Source: Microlunatus sp.
GTDB taxonomy: Bacteria > Actinomycetota > Actinomycetes > Propionibacteriales > Propionibacteriaceae
NCBI GenBank assembly: GCA_030452945.1
Contig: JAKDLH010000003.1
Coordinates: forward strand, 1-42,072
DNA: 42,072 nucleotides
Reading direction: 5' to 3'
A program made the position numbers and the translations under genes. Positions 1 to 8,586 of this stretch are shown here, piece after piece (within the stretch, counting starts at the first letter, position 1; each line of letters begins with the position of its first letter). Under the pieces are notes generated by a model that saw nothing but the letters and a program-made list of their open reading frames with translations, was not told the origin of the DNA and did no database searches.

Positions 1-220
1 CGAGCAGGCGGGGCTTGTTTGGGGTGGGAGACGGGGTGTCTGGTCTCTTCGGGTGAGGATCGGTCATCGTCATGCTGGGCTGTTCCTGGGTTCGCGGGCG
101 GGGTGCTTCTGAGCAGAGGGACACCACTGTCCACCCGGGCTAACGCATCAGGCACCCTCTTTGTTGCCGAATCTGCGCTGGGGTGACCAAACCCACACGG
201 GCTAGCGGCGCAGCAACGAC

Positions 221-256
221 AACGGCGCTCCACCCCTTCAGGGGCGAAGCGCCGTT
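221..256 (-). terminator. hairpin downstream of qcrB
   Basis: Perfect 9-bp arms (221-229 and 248-256) enclose an inner CCCC/GGGG stem (233-236 and 241-244) with a TTCA loop. It lies 35 bases past the qcrB stop and probably ends the ctaE-qcrCAB transcript. There is no T-tract, as is common in actinobacteria. I see no convincing gene in bases 1-290; the reading frames there have shadow-like composition. Confidence 0.5.
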
Positions 257-290
257 CATCGTGCCAGTTCTTACCGCGTGGCCATCAAGC

Positions 291-2048
291 TCAGTCTTGT
301 GCTCGACGCGGCCCCGAGCCGGCGCCGATCTCTTTGGCGTCGTGACCGTCGACGTCGCGACTGCCGTCGCCGTCATGGCCGTTGCCGTCCCCCTCGTGAT
401 GGGAGGCCGCCTCCTCCAACTCTGCTCGGGACGGCTTGCGGAGGGCGTCGAGGAAGAAGAAGCGGGTGGCCTTGCGACGGCGCTGCTCGGCTTTGAACTC
501 CTTGTCGCTGAGGTCGCCCTGTTCGGTGACGGGGGCCAGCGGCAGCGGATCGACGTGTTGGGTGAGCGTGTACGCCTCCTCTTGGCTGATCGGGACATGC
601 GGCTCGGAGTAACTGCCAGACGGGTCACGGACGATGATCGCGCTCTCCGCGCCGTGCAGCAGGCGTTCGTGGTCGGCTCGCTGCAAAGCGATGCAGATCC
701 GCTTGGCGATGAGGAAGGCGATCACCGGGCCGACGAAGACCATCACTCGGAGGAAGTAGGTAACCGCTTCGAGTGACACGTGGAACTGAGTGGCGATGAT
801 GTCGTTGCCACCCCCGACCCAGAACAGCCCGTAGCCAGTGATCGCGGCGACCCCGAAAGCGGTGCGGGTCGGAACGTTGCGTGGCCGATCGAGGATGTGG
901 TGTTCGGACTTGTCTCCGGTCACCCACTGTTCGACGAACGGGTAGACCGCCATCAGCCCGAACAGCAGGCCCATCAGTCCCAGCCCCGGGATCGCAACGT
1001 TCCACGACCACGTGGTGCCGCCGATGTGGGACTCCCAGTTGGGCATGATCCGGATCGCGCCCTCGACGAAGCCCATGTACCAGTCCGGTTGCGAGCCAGC
1101 GGTCACCTGGGCCGGGTTGTAAGGACCGTACGTCCACAGCGGGTTGATCTGCATTAGCCCGCCCATCAAGGTGATGACGCCGAACACGATGAAGAAGAAG
1201 CCGCCCGCCTTGGCCATGTACACCGGGAAGACCGGGTAGCCGACCACGTTGCCGTTGGTGCGGCCGGGCCCCGGATACTGGGTGTGCTTGAGGTACACCA
1301 CCAGCGCCAGGTGCGCGGAGATCAGGCCAAGCAGCAGCGCCGGCAGCAGCAGGATGTGAGCCATGTAGAGCCGGGCCACGATCAAGTCACCAGGGAACTC
1401 GCCGCCGAACACGAACATCTCGGCCCAGGTCCCGATCACCGGAATGGAGCGGATCAGGCCGTCCACGAAGCGCAGACCCGTTCCCGACAGCAGGTCATCA
1501 GGCAGGGAATAGCCTGCGAATCCCTCGATCAGCCCCATGGCCAGCAGACCAACCCCGATCAGCCAGTTGACCTCGCGCGGCTTGCGGAAGGCGCCGGTGA
1601 AGAAGATCCGGAGACTGTGCACCAGCATGGCGGCGATGAACAGCATCGCGGCCCAGTGATGCATCTGCCGGATCAGCAGGCCGCCCCGGATGTCGAACAC
1701 GATGCCGAGCGTGGAGGCGAACGACTCCGACATCGGCATGCCGCGCAACAACTGGTAGGAGCCTCCGTACTCGATCTCGGCCATCGACGGCTTGTACCAC
1801 AGCGTCAAGAAGACACCGGTGAGTAGCAAGATGATGAACGAGTACAGCGCGATCTCACCCAGCAGGAACGACCAGTGGTCGGGGAAGACCTTGCGGATGA
1901 ACGGACGGCTCAGCTTGGCCACGCCCAACCGGTCGTCGGCCCAGGACGCCGGGCCGGCCGCGGCCTTGAAGACCGGGCCAAGTTGCTTGGGGGGTGTCTC
2001 GGCCGCGACCGCGTCGCTGCCGGCCGCGGTGGGTACCGGTTTGGCCAT
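291..2048 (-). CDS. qcrB: Cytochrome bc1 complex cytochrome b subunit
   Basis: The 585-residue membrane subunit of the actinobacterial menaquinol:cytochrome c reductase, which passes electrons to the aa3 oxidase as a supercomplex. Paired heme-ligand histidines are visible near residues 130/131 and 144 and near 231 and 246. The quinol-site motif PDWY sits at 321-324; this is the actinobacterial form of PEWY. About nine hydrophobic helices are followed by a charged C-terminal tail of roughly 150 residues, somewhat longer than I recall for mycobacterial QcrB. The ATG overlaps the qcrA stop in a TAATG junction, so translation is coupled. It is the last gene of the ctaE-qcrC-qcrA-qcrB operon and is followed by a hairpin. 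Confidence 0.97.
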   Translation of the reverse strand: MAKPVPTAAGSDAVAAETPPKQLGPVFKAAAGPASWADDRLGVAKLSRPFIRKVFPDHWSFLLGEIALYSFIILLLTGVFLTLWYKPSMAEIEYGGSYQLLRGMPMSESFASTLGIVFDIRGGLLIRQMHHWAAMLFIAAMLVHSLRIFFTGAFRKPREVNWLIGVGLLAMGLIEGFAGYSLPDDLLSGTGLRFVDGLIRSIPVIGTWAEMFVFGGEFPGDLIVARLYMAHILLLPALLLGLISAHLALVVYLKHTQYPGPGRTNGNVVGYPVFPVYMAKAGGFFFIVFGVITLMGGLMQINPLWTYGPYNPAQVTAGSQPDWYMGFVEGAIRIMPNWESHIGGTTWSWNVAIPGLGLMGLLFGLMAVYPFVEQWVTGDKSEHHILDRPRNVPTRTAFGVAAITGYGLFWVGGGNDIIATQFHVSLEAVTYFLRVMVFVGPVIAFLIAKRICIALQRADHERLLHGAESAIIVRDPSGSYSEPHVPISQEEAYTLTQHVDPLPLAPVTEQGDLSDKEFKAEQRRRKATRFFFLDALRKPSRAELEEAASHHEGDGNGHDGDGSRDVDGHDAKEIGAGSGPRRAQD

Positions 2049-3133
2049 TAGTTATCACCTTGCTGAAAGTCGTTGCGGGAGTCCCGCTCGAAGTAGCTTG
2101 GGCCCACCGGCACGGTGAATCCAGAGCGGGCGACCAGATATCCCTCGGAGTCGACGGTGATCGGCAACTGGGGCAGGGACCGGGCCGCGGGTCCGAAGAT
2201 GACGACGCCGGAATCCCCCAAGTCGAAGGTCGATTGGTGGCAGGGGCACAGCAGATGGTGGGTCTGCTGCTCCCACAGGCTGATCGGGCAGCCGACGTGG
2301 GTGCAGATTTTGGAGTAGCAGAGAATGCCGCCAACGTGCCAGTCCTGCCGCGACTCGGGGATCTTGATGGTGTTCGGGTTCATCCGTACCACGATGATGG
2401 AGGACTTGGCTTTGGCCTGCTGGAACTCCGTCCCGTGCAGGTCTTGCAGGTTCTCGGGCTGGCCGTTGACGAGCTGGCCGATCTGGATCTGCTCCGCTTT
2501 GATCGGCGCGTACGTCACGTCGTTGACCAGGCGGATGCCCTCCTTCCAGATCGTGGTGGCCAGCGTGGCGTCGATGAACTTGCGGGTGGGCCACGGACCC
2601 AGGTCGGCGAGGAGCACCACCCCAGGCAGAGCAACCAGGCCGAGGGCCCCCAGCAGGCTGCGGCCAAGCACCTTGCGCCGCGTGATGCCGGACTCCGCCA
2701 CGCCCTGCTCGAGTATCCCGACCGTCTCCGCACGCTCCTGGTCGGAGGACTCGTGTGGATGCCGGTACTCCACGATCTCCTGGTCATTCATCAGCTGCCG
2801 GGCCCACTGGACGGCGCCCACCCCGAGCAGGGTCAGCGCCAGTCCCAGCGTGACCCCGAAGATGACGTGCTGGAGGTTGGCGTGCAGCCCGGCGAAGTCG
2901 ATGTAGGTCTCGGGAGGCGTAGCGAAGTAGTTGACGATGAACAAGATCGCCAGGATGGGCACCAGACCGAACATCAGCGCGATCTGCCGAGTGGCCCGGT
3001 CCGCGGCCGCCTCGTCGACATCGGTGAGGCGGGGCAGGTGCTCCGGCTCGCCTGGGTCGGGCACCGGGAACCGCTCGTCCAGAGCAACCAGCTCACTCCG
3101 CCCGTCGACGTTGCGGCGCTCAAGTTCGGTCAT
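2048..3133 (-). CDS. qcrA: Cytochrome bc1 complex Rieske iron-sulfur subunit
   Basis: The 361-residue Rieske protein of the bc1 complex, which takes an electron from quinol and hands it to the diheme cytochrome c. The [2Fe-2S] motifs are CTHVGC (277-282) and CPCHQS (296-301), giving the expected two Cys and two His ligands plus the disulfide cysteines. Three hydrophobic helices near 51-69, 90-109 and 156-176 match the three-helix actinobacterial form rather than the single-helix mitochondrial one. I chose the ATG at 3133 because it overlaps the qcrC stop in an ATGA junction; the frame stays open 25 codons upstream, but those residues lie inside qcrC. Confidence 0.96.
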   Translation of the reverse strand: MTELERRNVDGRSELVALDERFPVPDPGEPEHLPRLTDVDEAAADRATRQIALMFGLVPILAILFIVNYFATPPETYIDFAGLHANLQHVIFGVTLGLALTLLGVGAVQWARQLMNDQEIVEYRHPHESSDQERAETVGILEQGVAESGITRRKVLGRSLLGALGLVALPGVVLLADLGPWPTRKFIDATLATTIWKEGIRLVNDVTYAPIKAEQIQIGQLVNGQPENLQDLHGTEFQQAKAKSSIIVVRMNPNTIKIPESRQDWHVGGILCYSKICTHVGCPISLWEQQTHHLLCPCHQSTFDLGDSGVVIFGPAARSLPQLPITVDSEGYLVARSGFTVPVGPSYFERDSRNDFQQGDN

Positions 3134-3945
3134 CGCGCCTTGACTCCCTTCGCTGCGATCCAGATCGCGAACAAGACGAGGACGCCGATGCCGGCCACCC
3201 ACGCCCACAGTCCCTCCGCCACCGGACCCAGGCCGCCGAAGGCGAACCCGCCCTGGTTCGGCTGCTCATGCAGCCGGTCCAGGTAGCCGATGATGGCCCG
3301 CTTGTCGTCCGGCGTCAGCACGCCGTCGGAGAAGACCGGCATCTGCTGCGGACCGGTGATCATGGCCTCGTAGAGGTGCAGGCCGCTGACCCCGATCAGC
3401 GACGGGGCGTACTTGCCGTTGGGGAGCGCGCCGCCGGCGCCCTCGAAGTTGTGACAGGCCGAGCAGTTGGTCCGGAACAGCTCGCCGCCGCGGGCGAGGT
3501 CCTCATCGGACAGCCCGGCTGGGTCATAGGCCGCCGGCTCGGGGATGGCCGGGCCGGGACCGAGGGTGGCCACGTACGCGGCCAGCGCGAGCACCTCGTC
3601 CTCGGTGAACTCACTCTGCCTCTGCGGCGCTTGCTGACCTGGGTGGGCCATCGGCATCCGACCGGTGGAGACCTGGAACTCCGTCGCAGCCGCACCCACG
3701 CCGACCAGCGGCGGGCCCTGGATGCTGCCGGACACCTGGCCTTCGCCGTTCAAGCCGTGACAGGAGGCGCAGGACACCGCGAACAGTTTCTTGCCCTCCT
3801 CGACCTGCTGGCTGGTGCCGGTGTCGGCCGATGACTTGCCGGTGGGCGCCAGCGCCGAGTACAGGCCACCCATGACGAGCAGCGCGAACACCAGGATCAG
3901 CGCCTTGGCTGCGGGGTGCCGTCGTCTTGCGGTCAGGAATCGCAC
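3130..3945 (-). CDS. qcrC: Cytochrome bc1 complex diheme cytochrome c subunit
   Basis: A 271-residue membrane-bound diheme cytochrome c carrying electrons inside the bc1-aa3 supercomplex, which in actinobacteria replaces a soluble cytochrome c. Heme-attachment motifs are CASCH (59-63) and CSACH (161-165). Methionines suited to be axial ligands lie near 97-99 and 202. Hydrophobic helices are at about 14-34 (signal/anchor) and 245-265. It follows ctaE by about 100 bases and overlaps qcrA by 4 bases. Confidence 0.96.
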   Translation of the reverse strand: MRFLTARRRHPAAKALILVFALLVMGGLYSALAPTGKSSADTGTSQQVEEGKKLFAVSCASCHGLNGEGQVSGSIQGPPLVGVGAAATEFQVSTGRMPMAHPGQQAPQRQSEFTEDEVLALAAYVATLGPGPAIPEPAAYDPAGLSDEDLARGGELFRTNCSACHNFEGAGGALPNGKYAPSLIGVSGLHLYEAMITGPQQMPVFSDGVLTPDDKRAIIGYLDRLHEQPNQGGFAFGGLGPVAEGLWAWVAGIGVLVLFAIWIAAKGVKAR

Positions 3946-4044
3946 GTGGGTCCCTCTCGGTTGTGCGGTAGGCGAGTATTCAGTTGCTGTGAGCCGCCCA
4001 TGTAGTCATTCCGCTGGGCTCCCTGGCTCGGATGCGGTGATCGA

Positions 4045-4755
4045 TCAGCGAAGTAGATAGATGACGCCGAACAGGGCGATCCACACCACGTCGACGAAGT
4101 GCCAGTAGTAGGAGACGACGACCGCGCTGACGGCCTGCTCGTGGGTGAACGTCCGCGCCAGGTACGTGCGGCCGAGCAGCAGCACGAACGCGAATAGACC
4201 GCCGGTCACGTGCAACCCGTGGAACCCAGTGGCCAGGAAGAACGCCGACCAGTACACGTCGGTCGACATGGTGGCACCCTCGGAGTAGAGCGCGGCGTAC
4301 TCGAAGACCTGCCCGCCGATGAAGAAGGCGCCCATCAAGAAGGTGAGGATGTACCACTCGCGCAGGCCCCAGCTCTTGATCGCCAGGACCGAGCCGGTCC
4401 GCTTCACCTGAGCGCGCTCGGCGGCGAAGACGCCCATCTGGCAGGTGAAGGAGCTGGCCACCAGCACCGTGGTGTTGACGGCCGCGAACGGGACGTTCAG
4501 CATCGCCGTCGAGCTCTGCCAGAGCGACTCGGTGCCGGTCAGTTCGGCCTGGGCGTTGGTCACGTTGCGGATCGTGAAGTACGCCGCGAACAGCGCCGCG
4601 AAGAACATCAGCTCCGAGGCGAGCCAGACGATGGTGCCGACGGCGACGTTGTCGGGTCGACCTTCGTGTCCGCGCAGCCGCGACTGCGGAATGCGGTGCA
4701 GGGCACCGCGCGGCTTGATCATCGAGCCGCTGATCTCGTGTGTATGCAGAGCCAC
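4045..4755 (-). CDS. ctaE: Cytochrome c oxidase subunit III
   Basis: Subunit III of the aa3-type oxidase. The protein shows the family-typical helices, including stretches such as [45 protein letters not shown]-like sequence and [16 protein letters not shown] chose the GTG at 4755 (236 residues); an ATG at 4722 (225 residues) is also possible, and neither has a strong ribosome binding site. The frame is open further upstream, but those residues have no family character and run towards the divergent receiver gene. It heads the operon that continues with qcrC, qcrA and qcrB. Confidence 0.93.
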   Translation of the reverse strand: MALHTHEISGSMIKPRGALHRIPQSRLRGHEGRPDNVAVGTIVWLASELMFFAALFAAYFTIRNVTNAQAELTGTESLWQSSTAMLNVPFAAVNTTVLVASSFTCQMGVFAAERAQVKRTGSVLAIKSWGLREWYILTFLMGAFFIGGQVFEYAALYSEGATMSTDVYWSAFFLATGFHGLHVTGGLFAFVLLLGRTYLARTFTHEQAVSAVVVSYYWHFVDVVWIALFGVIYLLR

Positions 4756-4872
4756 GGGGACATTATTGCCTGATGATCGGCGAAGGTCACCCCAGGGCAC
4801 CCCGGCAAATGTGTCGGACCCCCCTTTCCGAGCGCTCCAGCCCGGCGTATCGGCGACGCGAGCCGTTGGCGA

Positions 4873-4909
4873 TACGATCCCTGTGCAGACCGAACCGGCC
4901 CTCTGCACA
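4873..4909 (+). promoter_or_regulatory. -10 box and inverted repeat upstream of the receiver gene
   Basis: TACGAT at 4873-4878 fits the actinobacterial TANNNT -10. It is followed by perfect 8-bp inverted arms at 4882-4889 and 4902-4909, at or just after the expected start of transcription. This could be an operator or a 5'-UTR hairpin for the receiver-trpD pair. No clear -35 is visible. Confidence 0.4.
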
Positions 4910-4932
4910 CCGGACTGGAGGACATGGACGCG

Positions 4933-5463
4933 ATGACCGATGAGGTCCAGCAGACTCACTCAACCGAGGCGGCGGATGCGCCAGAGAGCGCGGCAGGCAC
5001 GCCTGAGGGTGCGGAGCCGGAGCTGACCATCCTGCTCTACGCCTCCGATCGCACCGTCAGGGAGAATATCCGTTTCACCATGGGCCGGAAGGTGGCCGCC
5101 GATCTCCCGCCGATCCGGGTGTTGGAGGTGGCCACCCAACCTGCGGTGCTCGTCGCCATGGAGCGTGGGGGCATTGATCTGGCCATCCTCGACGGCGAGG
5201 CCGTGCCCGGGGGGATGGGGCTGTGCCGTCAGCTCAACGACGAGATCTTTCCCTGCCCCCCGATCATGGTGCTGACCGGACGTCGCGACGACGTCTGGCT
5301 AGCCACCTGGTCTCGTGCGGACGCGGTGGTTCCCCATCCCGTCGACCCCATTCGGCTGCCCGACGCTGTGGCGACGCTGCTGCGCAGCCGTACCGACGTG
5401 GTGCCGCAGGTGGAGGTCCGGCCTGTCGAACGAGCTGCCGAGCAAAGGCAGCATGTCGAGTAG
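4933..5463 (+). CDS. Stand-alone response-regulator receiver-like protein
   Basis: A protein of 176 residues made of a disordered acidic N-terminus (about 35 residues) and one receiver-type fold with no output domain. The putative phospho-acceptor is the Asp in AILDGE, and a switch Thr lies in MVLTGR. The Lys that precedes the cis-Pro in active receivers is replaced by His (VPHPVDP), and the N-terminal acidic pair is reduced to SD. Phosphorylation may therefore be altered or lost. The ATG at 4933 lies 11 bases after GGAGG; ATG 4924 is the alternative but only 2 bases from it. It overlaps trpD by 11 bases. A receiver gene near ctaE/trpD recurs in actinobacteria as far as I recall, but its role is unknown to me. 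Confidence 0.7.
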   Translation: MTDEVQQTHSTEAADAPESAAGTPEGAEPELTILLYASDRTVRENIRFTMGRKVAADLPPIRVLEVATQPAVLVAMERGGIDLAILDGEAVPGGMGLCRQLNDEIFPCPPIMVLTGRRDDVWLATWSRADAVVPHPVDPIRLPDAVATLLRSRTDVVPQVEVRPVERAAEQRQHVE

Positions 5464-6508
5464 TCACCGACGTTCGGAGAGCCGCACGTGGGCCTCGGTC
5501 CTGGCTCCGCTGGTCGCTGGTCGGGACCAGTCCCGAGACGCCACCGCTTGGGCGATGGAGCGCCTGCTGAGCGGTGAGGCGACCCCGGCCCAGCAGGCGG
5601 CCTTCGTAATCGCGCTGCGGTGCAAGGGCGAGACGGTCTCCGAGCTGGCGGGGCTGAGCGACACGATGCTCGATTTCGCCACCCCGATCGAGGTGCCCGG
5701 TCCCGCTGTCGACGTCGTCGGGTCCGGCGGGGACCGCGCCAACACCGTCAACATCTCCACCATGGCCGCCCTGGTGGCGGCGGCGGCCGGAGTCCGGGTG
5801 GTCAAGCACGGCAACCGAGCCGCCTCGTCGGCGTGTGGGGCCGCCGACGTGCTGGAGGAGCTGGGAGTCATCCTCGATCTGGCCCCCGAGCGGCAGCAGG
5901 AGGTGGTCGCCGAGGTGGGAATTGGGTTCCTGTTCGCCCCGCTGTACCACCCCGCGCTGCGGCACGCCGTCTGGCGCCGTGAGCTCGGTATCCCGACCAC
6001 CTTCAATTTCCTCGGCCCGCTGGCCAATCCCGCCCAGCCCGTGGCCCAGGCGGTCGGTGTCGCCGACGCCCGGATGGCTGAGCTGATGGCCGGCGTCTTC
6101 GCCGATCGTGGAAACCGCGGCATGGTCGTGCACGGCGGTGACGGACTCGACGAGCTGACCACCACCACGACCTCGACGGTCTGGGTGTACGCCGACGGTG
6201 TGGTGCGGCAACGCGAATTGGACCCCGCGGTGCTGGGTATCCCGCGGTCCGAGATCGCGGACCTGGTCGGTGGGGACGCCTCGACCAACGCCGGGGTCGT
6301 ACGCGACCTGGTGGATGGCCGGGAGGGATCCGTCCGGGACGTGGTCGTGCTGAACGCCGCGGCGGCGCTGGTCGCGCACGACGGGCCGGTGGCCGACCAC
6401 CTGGAGGATCAGCTCGCCTCCGGGCTGGATCGAGTCCGGACGGCGATCGACTCCGGCGCGGCCAAGCAGAAACTGGCGACCTGGGTGGAGATGACGCGGC
6501 GGGGATGA
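5453..6508 (+). CDS. trpD: Anthranilate phosphoribosyltransferase
   Basis: Transfers phosphoribose from PRPP to anthranilate, the second step of tryptophan synthesis. The protein is 351 residues, normal for the family. It has the PRPP/Mg-binding GSGGD loop at 90-94 followed by NTVNIST, and the anthranilate/PRPP-site KHGNRAASS at about 118-126. The ATG at 5453 overlaps the receiver gene by 11 bases, so the two are probably co-translated. No other trp gene is nearby; a lone trpD beside ctaE is also the mycobacterial arrangement. Confidence 0.95.
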   Translation: MSSSHRRSESRTWASVLAPLVAGRDQSRDATAWAMERLLSGEATPAQQAAFVIALRCKGETVSELAGLSDTMLDFATPIEVPGPAVDVVGSGGDRANTVNISTMAALVAAAAGVRVVKHGNRAASSACGAADVLEELGVILDLAPERQQEVVAEVGIGFLFAPLYHPALRHAVWRRELGIPTTFNFLGPLANPAQPVAQAVGVADARMAELMAGVFADRGNRGMVVHGGDGLDELTTTTTSTVWVYADGVVRQRELDPAVLGIPRSEIADLVGGDASTNAGVVRDLVDGREGSVRDVVVLNAAAALVAHDGPVADHLEDQLASGLDRVRTAIDSGAAKQKLATWVEMTRRG

Positions 6509-6550
6509 CTTCGAGTTGGGGAGGTCAGGCCGGCAGGCTACTAGCTGGGT

Positions 6551-7378
6551 TCAGTTGATCCGGAGGGAGGCCAGTGACTTGGCGGCGAGGGTGCGGACCG
6601 GTTCGCTCGCGTCGTCGGGGACCGAGTTCAACGCGACCACCACCGATCCGTCGTCCAGACGCACCACCACAGCGGTCACGTCGTCGTAGCGACTGGACAG
6701 ACCGGCGATCTCGTAGTGCACCCGGGCGGTGACCAAGACCCCGGGGTGACCGTCGACCGCGTGGTCGGACACCTCGACGTCGGCGATCGTGCTCGGGGCC
6801 GATCCGTACAGCTTCGTGGCCAGGCCCGCCAGCGTCGCTTCGGCGCCCTCGTCGAGGTCGTCGTCGCCGGCGATCCGTTCGTCGACCGAGGCGAGGCAGG
6901 TCATGGCGGTCCAGCCGGGATGCTGGGCGGTGCGGAGATGGATCGGCGCCTCGGCGATGAACACGACGTCCAGCACTCCGGGCACCCGATGGGTGCTTTT
7001 GGACACCTCGTAGGGCGGGCCCGGGAGGTCCATCGTGACTCCGGCAATGCTGGCTCGGCGGGCGCGCTCGTCCAACTGCCCGCCCGCCCTCGCCTCGGTC
7101 GTATCGGGTCGATCAACGGTACCGGCCTGCGGGTTCGGCCACAGCAACAGCAGCGCTCCGGCGGCGGTGGCCAGCACCAGCGCCACCACCAAGGTCCACG
7201 CCACCACCCTGACCATCGCGGACGGCGGCCGTGGGGCGGATGCGGACGTACCCCCGCCGGGTGAGGGTGCGTACGCGTGGTCAGCGGTCTCCTCGGTCCA
7301 GGCGGTCCCGTCCCACCACCGGTACCCGGCGTCCTCGGCAGGGTCGGGATACCAACCCGGTCGCGGCGTCGTGGTCAT
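6551..7378 (-). CDS. DUF2510 single-pass membrane protein
   Basis: A 275-residue protein. The N-terminus carries the DUF2510 signature (GWYPDP, then RWWDGTAWTEET), a short motif common in actinobacterial membrane proteins. A transmembrane helix follows at about 56-77, then an extracytoplasmic domain of about 190 residues with no family I recognise. That domain resembles small secreted stress or lipid-binding folds only in general alternation. The ATG is supported by a TAACCT -10 six bases upstream, so the message is probably leaderless. It is convergent with trpD, 42 bases away. Function unknown. Confidence 0.75.
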   Translation of the reverse strand: MTTTPRPGWYPDPAEDAGYRWWDGTAWTEETADHAYAPSPGGGTSASAPRPPSAMVRVVAWTLVVALVLATAAGALLLLWPNPQAGTVDRPDTTEARAGGQLDERARRASIAGVTMDLPGPPYEVSKSTHRVPGVLDVVFIAEAPIHLRTAQHPGWTAMTCLASVDERIAGDDDLDEGAEATLAGLATKLYGSAPSTIADVEVSDHAVDGHPGVLVTARVHYEIAGLSSRYDDVTAVVVRLDDGSVVVALNSVPDDASEPVRTLAAKSLASLRIN

Positions 7379-7384
7379 CCCGCC

Positions 7385-7390
7385 AGGTTA
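7385..7390 (-). promoter_or_regulatory. -10 box of leaderless DUF2510 gene
   Basis: TAACCT on the minus strand, six bases before the ATG at 7378. The spacing places transcription start at or next to the start codon. Confidence 0.45.
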
Positions 7391-7486
7391 GTAGCCCGTC
7401 GCCCCTGGTCTCTGGGCTTTGGCGACGCCCAAGCACGCACCTGGACGCCGCCAAACCCGAAGGAAGAGAGGCACAGGCTACGGCGC

Positions 7487-7521
7487 CGTTCTCGGGCTCT
7501 CCGAGAACGTCTGCATAGGCT
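7487..7521 (+). promoter_or_regulatory. operator-like palindrome and -10 box
   Basis: Perfect 9-bp inverted arms, CGTTCTCGG (7487-7495) and its complement (7501-7509), are separated by 5 bases. They are followed by TAGGCT (7516-7521), six bases before the ATG at 7528. The palindrome covers the expected -35 region of a leaderless promoter, a typical place for a repressor or activator site. Confidence 0.5.
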
Positions 7522-7527
7522 CAGTCG

Positions 7528-7944
7528 ATGATCTCCCGAGAGCTCGCCCGCGAGCTGGCGCCGCACCTGACCTGGCGGCCGCAGAACGGCGACCAGTTCT
7601 TCATCCCGCGGCCAGAGATCAGCGAGCAGGTGTTCACCGTCAGCGACATGGTGGTGGAGGTGATCAGCCGCGGTGGCGACACCCGGTTCCACTTCAACGG
7701 GACGGTGGAGTGGGCGCTGGACTCGGTGGAGGTCGCAGAGGTGGTCTGGCTGCCGCGGGAAGAGCAGTTGCGGAGCAGGCTCGGTTCACACTTCCTGTCG
7801 ATGGACGCGGACCCCGGCGGCTTCGTCGTAGCGCTCAGCGGACCTGGTCGGGCCCATCACACCGCTCCCGCCGCCGACGCCTCGGACGCGTACGCCCATG
7901 CCCTGCTCTACGTCGTCAGCCACGAGGCGATCGCGGCCAGATAG
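7528..7944 (+). CDS. Conserved actinobacterial protein of unknown function
   Basis: A soluble protein of 138 residues with no signal or membrane segment. The core reads FTVSDMVVEV, then FNGTVEWALDSVE and WLPREEQLRS, a pattern I recall from small actinobacterial proteins sometimes labelled as CpaE-like pilus assembly proteins; I see no ATPase motif to justify that name. The ATG is set by a leaderless -10 box (7516-7521). Its last 37 bases overlap the convergent prepilin-peptidase gene. An operator-like palindrome upstream suggests specific regulation. Confidence 0.65.
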   Translation: MISRELARELAPHLTWRPQNGDQFFIPRPEISEQVFTVSDMVVEVISRGGDTRFHFNGTVEWALDSVEVAEVVWLPREEQLRSRLGSHFLSMDADPGGFVVALSGPGRAHHTAPAADASDAYAHALLYVVSHEAIAAR

Positions 7945-8573
7945 GCCCCGGCCAGGATCGACGGGGCGTACGCGAACGATCCCGAGCGACGGGTAAGCAG
8001 CCGGCCCGTTCCGACCGCGGCCCCGACGAGACTGCCCAGCACCAGCGCCCAGGCCAGCAGGGTCCAGGACACCGTGGCGGTGGCGGCACCCACCAACGGG
8101 GCGAACCGGACGTCGCCGAACCCGAAGCCGCCGCGGGTGGCCAACCACACCAGCCCGAACACCGCAGCCGCGGCCACGAATCCGCCCACGCTGCGGGCCA
8201 GCTGAGCCCAGCCACCGAATGTCGCCGCGACGACGGCCGCGACCCCGGTCGCCGCCCAGGCCAGCCGAGTCAGCGGCAACGGGAGCCAGGTGGTCCGGGC
8301 GTCGATCGCGGCGAGCAGCACCGCGAAGGTGCCCAGCACGAACCAGAGCGGCAGCACCGCCAGAGGAAGCAGCACAGTGCCGAGGGTGACCGCCAGCCCG
8401 CTGACGGTTCCGACGGATCCCCGAAAACGTGCGGTGGCCAAGTCGGCGTAGGCGATTTTGCCCTCCGCTGGCTCGGGAGGCTCGGGCAGCCACCGGAGGG
8501 TCGGGCCAGTGAGCGTTCCGGTCAGCAGCCCGAGGGCGGCACCGGCAGCGACGCCGACGATCAACGTGGACAC
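7908..8573 (-). CDS. Type IV prepilin peptidase (A24 family)
   Basis: A hydrophobic protein of about 221 residues with around seven helices. The two catalytic aspartates of aspartic prepilin peptidases are recognisable in AAIDARTTWLP and in GFGFGDVRF (the GxGD motif). The N-terminal cysteine-rich methylase domain is absent, as usual in the short actinobacterial form. The GTG at 8573 has GGAGG five bases upstream; GTG 8585 is the alternative. It follows the HTH gene almost without gap. No pilin, ATPase or other secretion gene is in the window, so its substrate must be encoded elsewhere. Confidence 0.82.
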   Translation of the reverse strand: MSTLIVGVAAGAALGLLTGTLTGPTLRWLPEPPEPAEGKIAYADLATARFRGSVGTVSGLAVTLGTVLLPLAVLPLWFVLGTFAVLLAAIDARTTWLPLPLTRLAWAATGVAAVVAATFGGWAQLARSVGGFVAAAAVFGLVWLATRGGFGFGDVRFAPLVGAATATVSWTLLAWALVLGSLVGAAVGTGRLLTRRSGSFAYAPSILAGAYLAAIASWLTT

Positions 8574-8586
8574 GAGGTCCTCCACG

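Noticed and set aside
1-180. A gene at the left edge
   Set aside because: No frame has a recognisable start with ribosome site or family motif; open frames are antisense to qcrB or composition artefacts.
1994-3286. 430-codon plus-strand frame across qcrA
   Set aside because: Antisense shadow of qcrA and part of qcrB/qcrC; no family character.
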